A stretch of 64,000 bases of DNA from Candidatus Fimousia stercorigallinarum (lineage in GTDB: Bacteria; Bacillota; Clostridia; Lachnospirales; Lachnospiraceae), in NCBI GenBank assembly GCA_018715775.1, contig DVKZ01000092.1, positions 1 to 64,000 on the forward strand. Direction: 5' to 3'. Shown piece after piece: positions 1-9,357 of this stretch (the first letter of the stretch is position 1; each line of letters begins with the position of its first letter). The position numbers and the translations under genes were made by a program. The notes beneath the pieces were generated by a model. That model made no database searches and had not been told where the DNA came from. It saw only the letters and a list, made by a program, of their open reading frames with translations.

Positions 1-185
1 AAGAAACGACGATTTTGCAAAAAATAATCTTTGGAATCGAAGTTATCGGTATTATTTTTATTGCGATGTTTATCGGCATTATCTTACGGATCATTTATGT
101 TCAGCATGAGAGAAAGAAAAGAAGACAGCGAAGAATAATGCAGAGAAGACGGCAAAGAGATGCAGAGAGAAAAAGACGGTCATAG
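1..185 (+). CDS. C-terminal end of a membrane-anchored protein (5' truncated)
   Basis: The reading frame that begins at base 3 is open to a TAG at 183-185. It encodes about 60 residues: one hydrophobic segment (roughly residues 8-33, rich in Ile, Phe and Gly) followed by a strongly basic Arg/Lys/Gln tail. A single C-terminal membrane helix with a basic cytoplasmic tail is the usual end of DacF-type D-alanyl-D-alanine carboxypeptidases in Clostridia, but no catalytic part lies in the window, so the identity is a guess. A terminator follows at 201-236. Confidence 0.55.
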   Translation, partial: ETTILQKIIFGIEVIGIIFIAMFIGIILRIIYVQHERKKRRQRRIMQRRRQRDAERKRRS

Positions 186-200
186 ATTGACGGGATATAG

Positions 201-236
201 AAAAGAGGGGGTATATCAGCATTTCCCCTCTTTTTT
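201..236. terminator. bidirectional intrinsic terminator
   Basis: The inverted repeat AAGAGGGG / CCCCTCTT around an 11-13 base loop is followed by six T on the plus strand. Read from the other side the same stem ends in TTTTCT. It sits between the truncated plus-strand gene and the minus-strand HNH gene and can serve both. Confidence 0.8.
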
Positions 237-244
237 GTGCTTTT

Positions 245-1078
245 TTAATCAAATTTTAAAGATAATTGTTCAAAATCAGGCTGCTTTTGATAGTAAGCTA
301 CCCGCTTTTTTAAATCCTTCCAGGTCACATTGCCGGAGCGGTTTTTATGCAGCATACGGTGGCAGTTTGCACAGATGGGAATAAAATCCCTTGCCGGGTC
401 AATCTGTGATTCCGGAATATCACCGCCGATATAATGGATATCAATAAAATCCCTGGCAATATCAAGACCATAGGTTTCGGCAAAATTAAAACCACAGATC
501 GAGCAGTTTGTTCCGAGTTGTTCAATGACTTGTTCCCGGTTTCCGATATCCCGTTCGCATTTTAAATGATGTGTCAGTTTCTTTGCAGACTGGCACATAA
601 CATCTAGACTGACAGATGTATTTTCATCATAATGTATGATATAATCGAGCAGAGAAGTATCATCTTCAATCGATTCAAAATTTTCAATAAAAAATTCAAA
701 TTCGCTTGCAGTATCGGTATGGATCCAGCTCTGGATCAGATGAACTTTTCCAAGAAAAGTAAATGGCAGGGTATGTTTTTCCCGGTAAAATAAATAAATA
801 CGGTTGACAGGAGCGTCCAGATTCTTCTGCAGAAGCTGGTCTGTTCCGTGTTTATCCGCACCTTCAATTTTTATCATATTACCGCGGAGTTCATTTTTAA
901 ATTGGGTTAAGCCGGGCTGGCGCTGTTTGGTAACAAATAAGATCAAAATATCCGAACCTTTCGGATGAAATACTCCTTTTACAAGGGCATGATGGCTTTT
1001 ATAACCCCATAAGGCGGCTAACTGTTTGGCTGTATAAGTATGATTGATTTCTAATTGCTCGATATCAACGTGACCCAT
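245..1078 (-). CDS. HNH endonuclease, possibly McrA-like modification-dependent nuclease
   Basis: 277 residues. The C-terminal third is an HNH/zinc-finger nuclease domain: C192-x2-C195, then D213-x-H215 as the catalytic His strand, then C236-x2-C239-H240 and H244. The first about 130 residues form a separate domain with segments such as GNMIKIEGADKHGTDQ and FTFLGKV that resemble the N-terminal recognition domains (DUF3427/ScoMcrA-like) of solitary HNH restriction enzymes. The start is well supported by AGGAGGAG eight bases upstream of the ATG. No methyltransferase is adjacent, which fits a modification-dependent or solitary nuclease rather than a classic R-M pair. The HNH call is firm; the target and the defence role are inference. 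Confidence 0.8.
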   Translation of the reverse strand: MGHVDIEQLEINHTYTAKQLAALWGYKSHHALVKGVFHPKGSDILILFVTKQRQPGLTQFKNELRGNMIKIEGADKHGTDQLLQKNLDAPVNRIYLFYREKHTLPFTFLGKVHLIQSWIHTDTASEFEFFIENFESIEDDTSLLDYIIHYDENTSVSLDVMCQSAKKLTHHLKCERDIGNREQVIEQLGTNCSICGFNFAETYGLDIARDFIDIHYIGGDIPESQIDPARDFIPICANCHRMLHKNRSGNVTWKDLKKRVAYYQKQPDFEQLSLKFD

Positions 1079-1136
1079 AATCTCCTCCTGTGTATGATTG
1101 ACTATATTCTAAGTATATCACAAAAATCCGACTTTT

Positions 1137-1877
1137 TTAGCGTAGAAATGACTTGATTACCGCAAAAACTTCGCGGACATAACAATGGATCAGAATCGGA
1201 GCCGGTGTTTTTGCGGCAAGCCCGAATACATTGTGAAATCCGCATTTTTCTGCGAGCTTTATTATCCGGTACAGATGAAAATCGTTCGAAATCACGCATA
1301 CCTTTGGATTGCGCAGGGAGATATATTCTTTGGAAAACCGAAGATTTTCTTCTGTCGTACGCGCATGTTCTTCGACAAGAAGCCGATATGCCGGGATCCC
1401 CATCCGGATCAGTTCTTGCTGCATGCATTTTCCCTGAGATATTTTTGCATTTGCATTTTGATAGCCGGTTAAAATGGCAATCGTATGTTCATGAGCAGAT
1501 AAATAGTAAAAGGTTGTCTGAATACGTGCCAGGAGAGCATTGGACGGTTTTTCACCACGTACGATCGCACCCGGAACGATGAGATAGTCTGCCTCCACTT
1601 CCTGATTTTTGCAGAAATGCTGTGTATTCCATATTTTCAAAAGAATAATTAAGAAAAAAGCAAGAATTATGAAAGTAAATAACTTTATAATACGATGTAT
1701 GATAGAAGGAAGAGAAAGATAGATGCTGCTTTGCAAAAAAACAGCGGCAAATGCGCTTATGACAGCGGCAAAAAGCCAAAAACGAACAAAGGAAGTCCGA
1801 AGACCGGAATAAGCGATAATCACTCCATAATAAACAACGCAAAAAATGGATAATAAATAAAAAAATATTGAAATCAT
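1137..1877 (-). CDS. DUF218 (YdcF/SanA-like) membrane protein
   Basis: 246 residues from the ATG at 1877, chosen because GGGAG lies seven bases upstream; an in-frame ATG 18 bases earlier has no good site. About four hydrophobic helices fill the first 95 residues. The rest is a DUF218 domain with the family blocks VPGAIVRGEKPSNALLARI, LTGYQNANAKISQGKC and EEHARTTEENLRFS, followed by the ISNDFHLYR block. DUF218 proteins are implicated in envelope or lipid-carrier metabolism, but the reaction is not settled. It lies 58 bases upstream of the HNH gene on the same strand, so co-transcription is possible; a functional link is not evident. Confidence 0.8.
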   Translation of the reverse strand: MISIFFYLLSIFCVVYYGVIIAYSGLRTSFVRFWLFAAVISAFAAVFLQSSIYLSLPSIIHRIIKLFTFIILAFFLIILLKIWNTQHFCKNQEVEADYLIVPGAIVRGEKPSNALLARIQTTFYYLSAHEHTIAILTGYQNANAKISQGKCMQQELIRMGIPAYRLLVEEHARTTEENLRFSKEYISLRNPKVCVISNDFHLYRIIKLAEKCGFHNVFGLAAKTPAPILIHCYVREVFAVIKSFLR

Positions 1878-1912
1878 AATAAAATCTCCCAGCAAATCTT
1901 TTTCATAATTAT

Positions 1913-1921
1913 ATTATAACA
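1913..1921 (-). promoter_or_regulatory. extended -10 promoter for the DUF218 gene
   Basis: On the minus strand the sequence TGTTATAAT is a consensus extended -10 element (TGnTATAAT), 36 bases before the chosen start codon. No good -35 hexamer is visible, as is usual for extended -10 promoters. Confidence 0.6.
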
Positions 1922-1993
1922 TACTGGCAAAAAAGAACGGGTATTGAAAACGCGATTCTTATCATAAAATAGAATGAGCGGGTTACGGAAGGA

Positions 1994-2761
1994 ATGATCA
2001 TGACGAAAAAAATACAAAGAAGAAAAACAGATCCGGCCTTTTTGAAATTGCTTGTGATCCTTATCGTATTGATGATCGCCGGAACTTATTATTTTCAGAG
2101 GATGAGCAGCATCCATGTGGAGTCCGGGGATCAGATACAGGTGATTGATGTTTCAAGATGGAACGGTAAGATAAATTGGAAAAAAGTAAAGAAATCGGAT
2201 ATTTATTATGCAATGCTGCGAATTGGGAGAGGTGCGCAGGATTCATCCGGAATGGCGGAAGATTCGTATTTCTATCAAAATTATCAGAGTGGAAGATCGT
2301 ATAATATGAAAATGGGTGTTTATTTTTACTCTCATGCCGAAACGACAAAAGAAGCGAAGAAAGAGGCGGAGTATTGTCTGGGACTTTTGGAAAAGTATGG
2401 AATCAAGCCGAAAGATCTTGCAATGCCGGTCGCATATGATGTGGAAGAAGAGAGCATTTTTGCGACCGGGAAAAATAATGTAACAAAAGTAACCAAGACG
2501 TTTTGTGATGCGATCGAAGATGCGGGCTATACCCCGATGGTTTATTCATCGGCATCGTCGCTGATGCAGTATTTTAAGCACAGTACGATCAAGAATTATA
2601 AGATTTGGGTGGCACATTATGGAGTAGAGGAGAGCGGACCGAGTTATCCATATCATTATGATATGTGGCAATATACAAGTGAAGGCATCGTGCCGGGAGC
2701 GAATACGAGTAAAAAAGATCATGTCGGCAATTGCGATATTAATTATTACATAGTAGAATAG
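1994..2761 (+). CDS. membrane-anchored GH25 muramidase (lysozyme)
   Basis: 255 residues. A basic N-terminus and one hydrophobic helix (about residues 17-35) act as signal anchor. The remainder is a glycoside hydrolase family 25 barrel: the first-strand Asp in VIDVSRWNG, the catalytic Asp-x-Glu in AYDVEEES, the WQYTSEG strand and the terminal CDINYY that completes the active site. The family hydrolyses the MurNAc-GlcNAc beta-1,4 bond of peptidoglycan. With no cell-wall-binding repeats it probably works at the outer face of the membrane in wall remodelling. GGAAGGA precedes the start; ATG at 2000 is an alternative. PanE follows after 36 bases, probably in the same transcript. Confidence 0.9.
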   Translation: MIMTKKIQRRKTDPAFLKLLVILIVLMIAGTYYFQRMSSIHVESGDQIQVIDVSRWNGKINWKKVKKSDIYYAMLRIGRGAQDSSGMAEDSYFYQNYQSGRSYNMKMGVYFYSHAETTKEAKKEAEYCLGLLEKYGIKPKDLAMPVAYDVEEESIFATGKNNVTKVTKTFCDAIEDAGYTPMVYSSASSLMQYFKHSTIKNYKIWVAHYGVEESGPSYPYHYDMWQYTSEGIVPGANTSKKDHVGNCDINYYIVE

Positions 2762-2797
2762 CAGGGTAAGAAAAAATAACTGCTGAAAGGAAAAAAC

Positions 2798-3733
2798 ATG
2801 AGAGAAATAAAAACAGTATCCCTGATCGGACTTGGAGCAATCGGAGCTTTTGCAGCACCGGGACTAAACCAGTTATTAGGAGAAAATTTTCGGATCATCG
2901 CGGGAAGCGACAGAAAAAAACGGCTGGAAACAAATGGCGTGATAATTAATGAGAAACACTATCAATTCCATGTTGTTGCACCAGAGGAAGAAACCGGATA
3001 TGCGGATCTTGCGATTTTTGCCGTGAAGAATACGCAGCTTTCGCAGGCGATAAAAGATATGAGAAATCAGATCGGCCCGGATACGATCGTGATGTCTCTG
3101 CTAAACGGAGTGACAAGTGAGAAGCATATCGGTGCTGCATTTTATCCCGAAAATGTATTAGTGAGTGTGATTCGCGTGCCATCTTTAAATCAGAATGGAA
3201 GGATCCGTTATCCGGAAGAAAGCGGGATGATTTCTTTTGGAGAAGCACGAAATGAAAAATTATCGGATAAGGTAAAAGCAGTGAAGCGGCTGTTTGATCT
3301 TGCAGATATCCGATACGAGATTCCGGAAGATATGTTAAGAAACATGTGGTTAAAGTATATGACGAATGTAAGTGAGAATCAGCTGTGTGCGATCCTGGGT
3401 GTCCCTTATAAGGGATTTGCTGTCAGCCTTGATCACATCGAGGTGATGCGTGAAACGGCTGCCCGGGAAGTGATCGCGATCGCACAAAAAAAGGGTATTC
3501 ATCTTAGCGATAGAGATCTGGAAGAACGGATCGGGATTGTCAGAAAACTGCTTCCGCAAGGGAAACCATCGACGCTTCAGGATATCGAAGCCGGCAGAAA
3601 GACAGAGGTTGAGACATTTGCCGGAGACGTGATCCGTATGGGCAGAGAAGTTGGCGTAGCAACTCCGTATAATGAGATTTTTTATCATATGATCTGTGCA
3701 TTGGAAGAGAAAAATGAAGGAAAATTTGATTAA
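2798..3733 (+). CDS. PanE/ApbA-family 2-dehydropantoate 2-reductase
   Basis: 311 residues, the usual family length. The N-terminal Rossmann fold has the GLGAIG nucleotide-binding loop (residues 11-16) and the C-terminal all-helical ApbA domain contains the conserved NMWLKYMTNVSEN helix and a late K/E-rich substrate block. The family reduces ketopantoate to pantoate with NADPH, but many members act on other 2-oxo acids. Because the pantothenate operon at 32.9 kb already has a PanG-like reductase, this copy may have another substrate. AAAGGAA lies before the ATG, and a strong terminator follows. Confidence 0.8.
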   Translation: MREIKTVSLIGLGAIGAFAAPGLNQLLGENFRIIAGSDRKKRLETNGVIINEKHYQFHVVAPEEETGYADLAIFAVKNTQLSQAIKDMRNQIGPDTIVMSLLNGVTSEKHIGAAFYPENVLVSVIRVPSLNQNGRIRYPEESGMISFGEARNEKLSDKVKAVKRLFDLADIRYEIPEDMLRNMWLKYMTNVSENQLCAILGVPYKGFAVSLDHIEVMRETAAREVIAIAQKKGIHLSDRDLEERIGIVRKLLPQGKPSTLQDIEAGRKTEVETFAGDVIRMGREVGVATPYNEIFYHMICALEEKNEGKFD

Positions 3734-3770
3734 GATAGCATTTTATTTACGGTTTTCTCTAATAAAATAA

Positions 3771-3820
3771 AGAGAGGGCATTGCTCCATTATTTGATGAT
3801 GGGGAGTGCCCTCTCTTTTT
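3771..3820. terminator. terminator between PanE and the small minus-strand gene
   Basis: A ten-base perfect stem AGAGAGGGCA / TGCCCTCTCT with a 30-base loop is followed by TTTTT on the plus strand. The minus strand has a weaker T-run, so it may also stop transcription of the 50-residue gene. Confidence 0.85.
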
Positions 3821-3862
3821 GAGAAAGAATAAGATAAGAAAATGGTTTTGTGAAAAGAAGTA

Positions 3863-4015
3863 TTAATAGCGAATATAAATTCCCTGCTCTTCAATATAAT
3901 CTGCCAGTTCCTGATAGGCTTCTTCTGCCCAGTCTTCTTTTATCTCAACGTGTTCCGGTTCTTTTTTTTCTTCTGTTGATTTGGTTGTTTCCATTCGTTT
4001 CTTTTCTTCTGACAT
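3863..4015 (-). CDS. small acidic protein of unknown function (50 residues)
   Basis: An ATG-to-TAA frame of 50 codons with GAGGTGATC eight to thirteen bases upstream and a TATAAT at 4036-4041 on the minus strand for its own promoter. The protein has a Lys/Glu-rich, probably disordered first half and an aromatic second half (residues 29-50, from DWAEEAYQEL to a final GIYIRY). It stands alone between the terminators of panE and gdhA, so it is an independent transcript. I recognise no family. Good translation signals and full use of the space between two terminators argue that it is real. Confidence 0.6.
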   Translation of the reverse strand: MSEEKKRMETTKSTEEKKEPEHVEIKEDWAEEAYQELADYIEEQGIYIRY

Positions 4016-4087
4016 GAAGATCACCTCGTTTCAAAATTATATCGTATCGTTGATGAGAAAATGAAAAATTGATATCGGTTATTGTTA

Positions 4088-4120
4088 TGCAAAAAGGTGC
4101 CGCAGATCTGCGACACCTTT
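4088..4120 (-). terminator. gdhA terminator
   Basis: On the minus strand AAAGGTG-CGCAGATCTGCG-CACCTTT forms a near-perfect hairpin ending in TTTTT, about 75 bases after the gdhA stop codon. Confidence 0.85.
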
Positions 4121-4193
4121 GTCTTCTCTTGTTATATCATATTTTATGAAAAATTCAAACTCTGCTTTGCGTATTTCTACAAAAGATGAGATT

Positions 4194-5585
<1,392 letters not shown>

Positions 5586-5617
5586 TTAATGTCTCGTACA
5601 TCTTTGTCCTGTTGACT

Positions 5618-5646
5618 ATTATATATAAAAACTGTCAATTTTACAA
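5618..5646 (-). promoter_or_regulatory. gdhA promoter with overlapping TTGAC/GTCAA inverted repeat
   Basis: On the minus strand TTGTAA, a 17-base spacer and TATAAT form a sigma-A type promoter about 90 bases before the start codon. An inverted repeat TTGAC-N17-GTCAA (5612-5638) overlaps the -10, a position suited to a regulator, though its half-sites are short. Confidence 0.55.
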
Positions 5647-5808
5647 GTTTGAGTTTTAAAAATTGTAAAAAAAATTTGAAATTACTTAAAAAAATTAATT
5701 TTAAGCCAAAAAACAGAGAAAAAAATTAATTCATGAAGGATTGGATGTGGAAAAAATTCATTTTATAGAAAAAAATTCAGGCTTTGACCGGCAAAAAGAG
5801 ATGGATTT
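5647..5808. other. AT-rich intergenic stretch between divergent gdhA and HAD genes
   Basis: This is the central part of a 368-base gap between divergent genes. It is extremely rich in A-runs and T-runs and holds no open frame with a ribosome binding site. Apart from the promoters at its two edges I see no recognisable element. Confidence 0.6.
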
Positions 5809-5830
5809 TGTGAATTCAATGTGAATTCAA
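5809..5830 (+). repeat. two perfect tandem copies of TGTGAATTCAA
   Basis: The 11-base unit occurs twice with no gap, ten bases before the -35 of the HAD promoter. Each unit contains the palindrome TGAATTCA. The helical-turn spacing (11 bases) and the place upstream of the -35 suggest a possible activator site; this is inference. Confidence 0.5.
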
Positions 5831-5840
5831 ATACAAAAGA

Positions 5841-5869
5841 TTGTATAAATTTCCGAGCTCTTTTATAAT
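5841..5869 (+). promoter_or_regulatory. sigma-A promoter for the HAD-YfhO unit
   Basis: TTGTAT, exactly 17 bases, then TATAAT, 27 bases before the start codon. Confidence 0.75.
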
Positions 5870-5896
5870 AAGGGGGACTGGAAAGGGGAATTTTTT

Positions 5897-6727
5897 ATGA
5901 AAAAAGAAATAAAATTAATTGGACTTGATCTGGATGGGACAACGTTTACAAGTGATAAACGCATTACAGATCACACAAAATCGGTGATAGAAAAAGCCAT
6001 TGAACAGGGCGTGACAGTCTTGCCATGTACCGGACGTCAGTTATCGGGACTGCAGGAAGAATTCTTATCAATGAAAGGAGTCCGATATGCGGTCACATCA
6101 AATGGGGCGTCGGTTATCGATCTAAAGGAAAAGAAAAAGCTGTTTACCGATTATATTCCTTATGAAATTGCCGCGGATACGATGGAGAGGTTATTAAAGG
6201 AAGAGATTTTAACGGATATTTATATTGATGGCCTTTGTTATATCGAAGAAGAATTGATGGTGCTGTTTACATCTTTTCTTCCGAATCAGGAATCGGTAAC
6301 ATACTTTAAAAAGACAAGAACGCCGGTTAAAAATCTGCCGGAATTTATTCGGAAGAATCGGTTGGATGCAGAAAAGATCCACCTTCTGTTCCGTGACATG
6401 GAATTAAAAGCAGCACTGAAAAAAGAATTTGATGCGAATCCGCATTTTCTAACAACTTCTGCGGTGTCCTTTAATTTAGAATTGAACAATAGGACAGCTG
6501 ATAAAGGAACGGCCTTGCTTGTGCTTGCTGATCTTCTGGGAATTCCTCATGATCAAACAATGGCATGCGGGGATAGTTTTAATGATGAAGCGATGCTTCG
6601 AAAAGCAGGATTTTCTGTAGCAATGGGAAATGCAGATCCGGAAATTAAAAAAATCTGTGATTTTGTCACAAAGACAAATGATGAAGACGGCGTTGCCTAT
6701 GCGATAGAAACTTTTGTTTTATCTTAA
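5897..6727 (+). CDS. Cof-type HAD-IIB phosphatase
   Basis: 276 residues, typical of Cof/YidA proteins. Motif I is GLDLDGTTF (nucleophile Asp and general-acid Asp, residues 10-13), motif II is in PCTGRQ, and motifs III/IV are ACGDSFNDEAML followed by AMGNADPEIK. The type-IIB cap lies between motifs II and III. Members dephosphorylate sugar phosphates, FMN or similar small phosphates; the substrate cannot be read from sequence. GGAAAGGGG precedes the ATG. The YfhO gene follows after 20 bases, so both are expected on one mRNA. Confidence 0.9.
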   Translation: MKKEIKLIGLDLDGTTFTSDKRITDHTKSVIEKAIEQGVTVLPCTGRQLSGLQEEFLSMKGVRYAVTSNGASVIDLKEKKKLFTDYIPYEIAADTMERLLKEEILTDIYIDGLCYIEEELMVLFTSFLPNQESVTYFKKTRTPVKNLPEFIRKNRLDAEKIHLLFRDMELKAALKKEFDANPHFLTTSAVSFNLELNNRTADKGTALLVLADLLGIPHDQTMACGDSFNDEAMLRKAGFSVAMGNADPEIKKICDFVTKTNDEDGVAYAIETFVLS

Positions 6728-6747
6728 AAAAAGGAATGAAGTTGTAG

Positions 6748-9309
6748 ATGAATATGATAAAAAAATACAAATACGCATTTGCGGCATTTGCAGTACCGTT
6801 TTTATTTCTCACGGGGACTATGGTGGCATTGGAATGCGCACCGTTTGGAAGCCAGAGTTTTATGATCGTTGACGCTTTGCACCAGTATCTGCCCTTTTTC
6901 TCGGATTATCAGGAAAAATTAAAAAATGCAGATTCTTTGTTTTATTCATGGAATGGAGGACTTGGGTATAATTTTTATTCTTTGTGGGCCTATTATTTGA
7001 GCAGCCCTTTTAATTTGATCATAAAATTTGTGCCGAAAATGACGATCATATCGGTATTAAACTGGATGGTCGTGCTGAAGTTTTCTTTATGTTCACTGAC
7101 CGGATTTTTTTATTTTTCTTATCGGCAGAGAAAACAGAGTTTTCGCAATGTAGCCTTTGGGCTTTGTTATGCATTTAGTACATATATGACCGGATATTAC
7201 TGGAATATCATGTGGCTGGAAGTAATGATCCTGCTGCCGGTTGTTCTGATCGGCATGGACCGCATGATGAAAGAAGGGAAATCAAGGATGTACTGCCTTG
7301 CGCTGTTTGCATCGCTGTTCTGTAATTATTATATATCTTTTATGGTATGTGTTTTCCTTGCTTTATGGTATTTTACCTATTCCTTTGAGGGAGTCAAAGA
7401 TTTTTTCAAGAAAGGTATCCGGTTTGCCTGGAATTCCGTACTGGCAGCTGCAATGGCTGCGGTTGTTCTGCTCCCGGCATATCTCGGGCTCATGGATACA
7501 TCATCGGCAACGCTTGATTTTCCGGAATGGCAGCTATATGGAAAAACGGCAGAACTTTTTGCAACCCATATGGCAGCTGTCGCGCCTTATAATATGTCAA
7601 CAGACGACGGACTCGGCAACCTGTATTGCGGGATTCTTCCGGTTCTTGTATTCGTATTGCTGATCATTGATAAAAAAATGCCGCGGAAGGAAAAAATCAG
7701 GAAAATCGTGATCCTTGCCTTTATGGCGATCAGTTTTCAGGTAGAGATACTGAATTATGTATGGCATGGTTTTCATAATCAATACGGGATCCCGAACCGA
7801 TTTGCATTTTTATATCTGTTTTTAATGCTTATTATGGCATATGAGCAATTGCAGTATATGAACTATCTTGAGACAAAGCGGTGGAAGATTGTATTGGCAG
7901 CAGCAGTGCTCATAGCGGGAATCGTATATTGTTATGAAAATTCCGTTCTCGATCAGGAAGAGGCATACTGGATCTCCGGCGGACTGGTCATTATATATGC
8001 ACTTTTGTTATGCATTAGAAAGAAATGGACAGCAGGTGTGATTTCAGCGATCATGGTCATAGAGGTTATGGCAAATACCGCATATGGATTTTATCAAAGC
8101 GGACAGACAGATTCGGAGTATTTCTTTGGAGATACGGGTGCAATTGCTGAAATTATTGAAAAAGAAGAACCGACGATCGAGCAGAGGATGGAATTGATCA
8201 ACAGCAAGATGTTGGATGAAAGCATCTGGTATACAATGCCTAATGTAACAATGTTCGGCTCGACTGCGCTTGGAAACACTGTAGACGCTATGGATCAGCT
8301 TGGATTTTATACAGGTGTCAACGAGTATTTATATGAAGGAGCAACACCGGTGACGGATATGCTGCTCGGGGTAAAATCCGTCTTACTGCGGGAAGATGAT
8401 GTGAATCGCCGGTCCGATTATGAATATTATTATAAGAGAAAAAATGTCCGGCTGTATAAGAATAAGCTTTATCCGTCAATCGGATACTGGATGGGGGAAA
8501 ATGCACGAAACTGGAATGAGCAATCGTTGAATCCATTTTATGTACAAAATGACCTTGTGGAGAGCGCCTACGGCATTGAGGATCTTTATAAAGAAGTTCT
8601 GGTGGATACGCCGATCTCCGGAGGCTGTACGATTGAAGGACAGGGAAATAATAGTTATTATATTGAAAATGATTCGAAAGAGGATAATTTTATTACGTTT
8701 ATATTTCATGTGGAAGAAGATATGGATCTGTATCTGCACTTTGACTATGGCGGAGCAGAAAATGCGGAGCTTTTTGTAAACGGAATGAACATAAAAAGTG
8801 GACGCCTGAATTCTCAGATTTTATCTGCCGGAAAAGTATCGCAGGGTGATGAGGTAATGTTGCGGATTCAGATGGAATCCGGGGAAGAAGGAAATGGAAC
8901 AATTACTGTACGGGCTGCATCTTTGGATCAGAAAAAATATAAGGAACTGATCTCGACGATGGAAGGAAACCGTTTTCGTATGGAATCCTATACGAGTACA
9001 AGTATAAAAGGAAAGCTGGATGCAGAAGAAGATGGAGTAATTTTCTTTTCTATCCCGTATGATCAGGGATGGAGTGTCAGCATTGATGGAATAGAAACAG
9101 AACCAGAACCAATGGAAGAGGGATTTCTATCTGTTGCTGTGGAAAAAGGAAGTCATGATATTACATTAGCATATCGCTCTCCGGGCTTTTCGGAAGGATG
9201 GAAGCTATCTGCAGCTGGATGGTTGATATTTATTGTTTCTCAGATCATACATGAATGTAAGAAAAGCTTTAGAAATAATTCAGACTTAAAGAAAAAGGGT
9301 ATGTTATAA
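6748..9309 (+). CDS. YfhO-family polytopic membrane protein
   Basis: 853 residues. The N-terminal half has about a dozen hydrophobic helices and carries the YfhO signature near residues 47-75 (QYLPFFSDYQEKL, then a FYSWNGGLGYNFYS block). After the last helix of this half (about residue 450) comes a large outer domain ending in the typical YfhO beta-sandwich (YDQGWSVSIDG and FLSVAVEKGSHDI) and one final helix. YfhO proteins are GT-C-like and in Bacillus and Listeria are linked to glycosylation of lipoteichoic acid. The same role here is inferred from family membership only. It is probably co-transcribed with the HAD phosphatase. Confidence 0.85.
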   Translation: MNMIKKYKYAFAAFAVPFLFLTGTMVALECAPFGSQSFMIVDALHQYLPFFSDYQEKLKNADSLFYSWNGGLGYNFYSLWAYYLSSPFNLIIKFVPKMTIISVLNWMVVLKFSLCSLTGFFYFSYRQRKQSFRNVAFGLCYAFSTYMTGYYWNIMWLEVMILLPVVLIGMDRMMKEGKSRMYCLALFASLFCNYYISFMVCVFLALWYFTYSFEGVKDFFKKGIRFAWNSVLAAAMAAVVLLPAYLGLMDTSSATLDFPEWQLYGKTAELFATHMAAVAPYNMSTDDGLGNLYCGILPVLVFVLLIIDKKMPRKEKIRKIVILAFMAISFQVEILNYVWHGFHNQYGIPNRFAFLYLFLMLIMAYEQLQYMNYLETKRWKIVLAAAVLIAGIVYCYENSVLDQEEAYWISGGLVIIYALLLCIRKKWTAGVISAIMVIEVMANTAYGFYQSGQTDSEYFFGDTGAIAEIIEKEEPTIEQRMELINSKMLDESIWYTMPNVTMFGSTALGNTVDAMDQLGFYTGVNEYLYEGATPVTDMLLGVKSVLLREDDVNRRSDYEYYYKRKNVRLYKNKLYPSIGYWMGENARNWNEQSLNPFYVQNDLVESAYGIEDLYKEVLVDTPISGGCTIEGQGNNSYYIENDSKEDNFITFIFHVEEDMDLYLHFDYGGAENAELFVNGMNIKSGRLNSQILSAGKVSQGDEVMLRIQMESGEEGNGTITVRAASLDQKKYKELISTMEGNRFRMESYTSTSIKGKLDAEEDGVIFFSIPYDQGWSVSIDGIETEPEPMEEGFLSVAVEKGSHDITLAYRSPGFSEGWKLSAAGWLIFIVSQIIHECKKSFRNNSDLKKKGML

Positions 9310-9310
9310 T
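9302..9310 (+). promoter_or_regulatory. extended -10 promoter for the DUF1002 gene
   Basis: TGTTATAAT is a perfect extended -10. It overlaps the stop codon of the YfhO gene, so the DUF1002 gene can be transcribed on its own. Confidence 0.6.
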
Positions 9311-9357
9311 AGGAGAAAGGACAGTTCACAATACAAATTTATTAAGGAGGAAATCAA

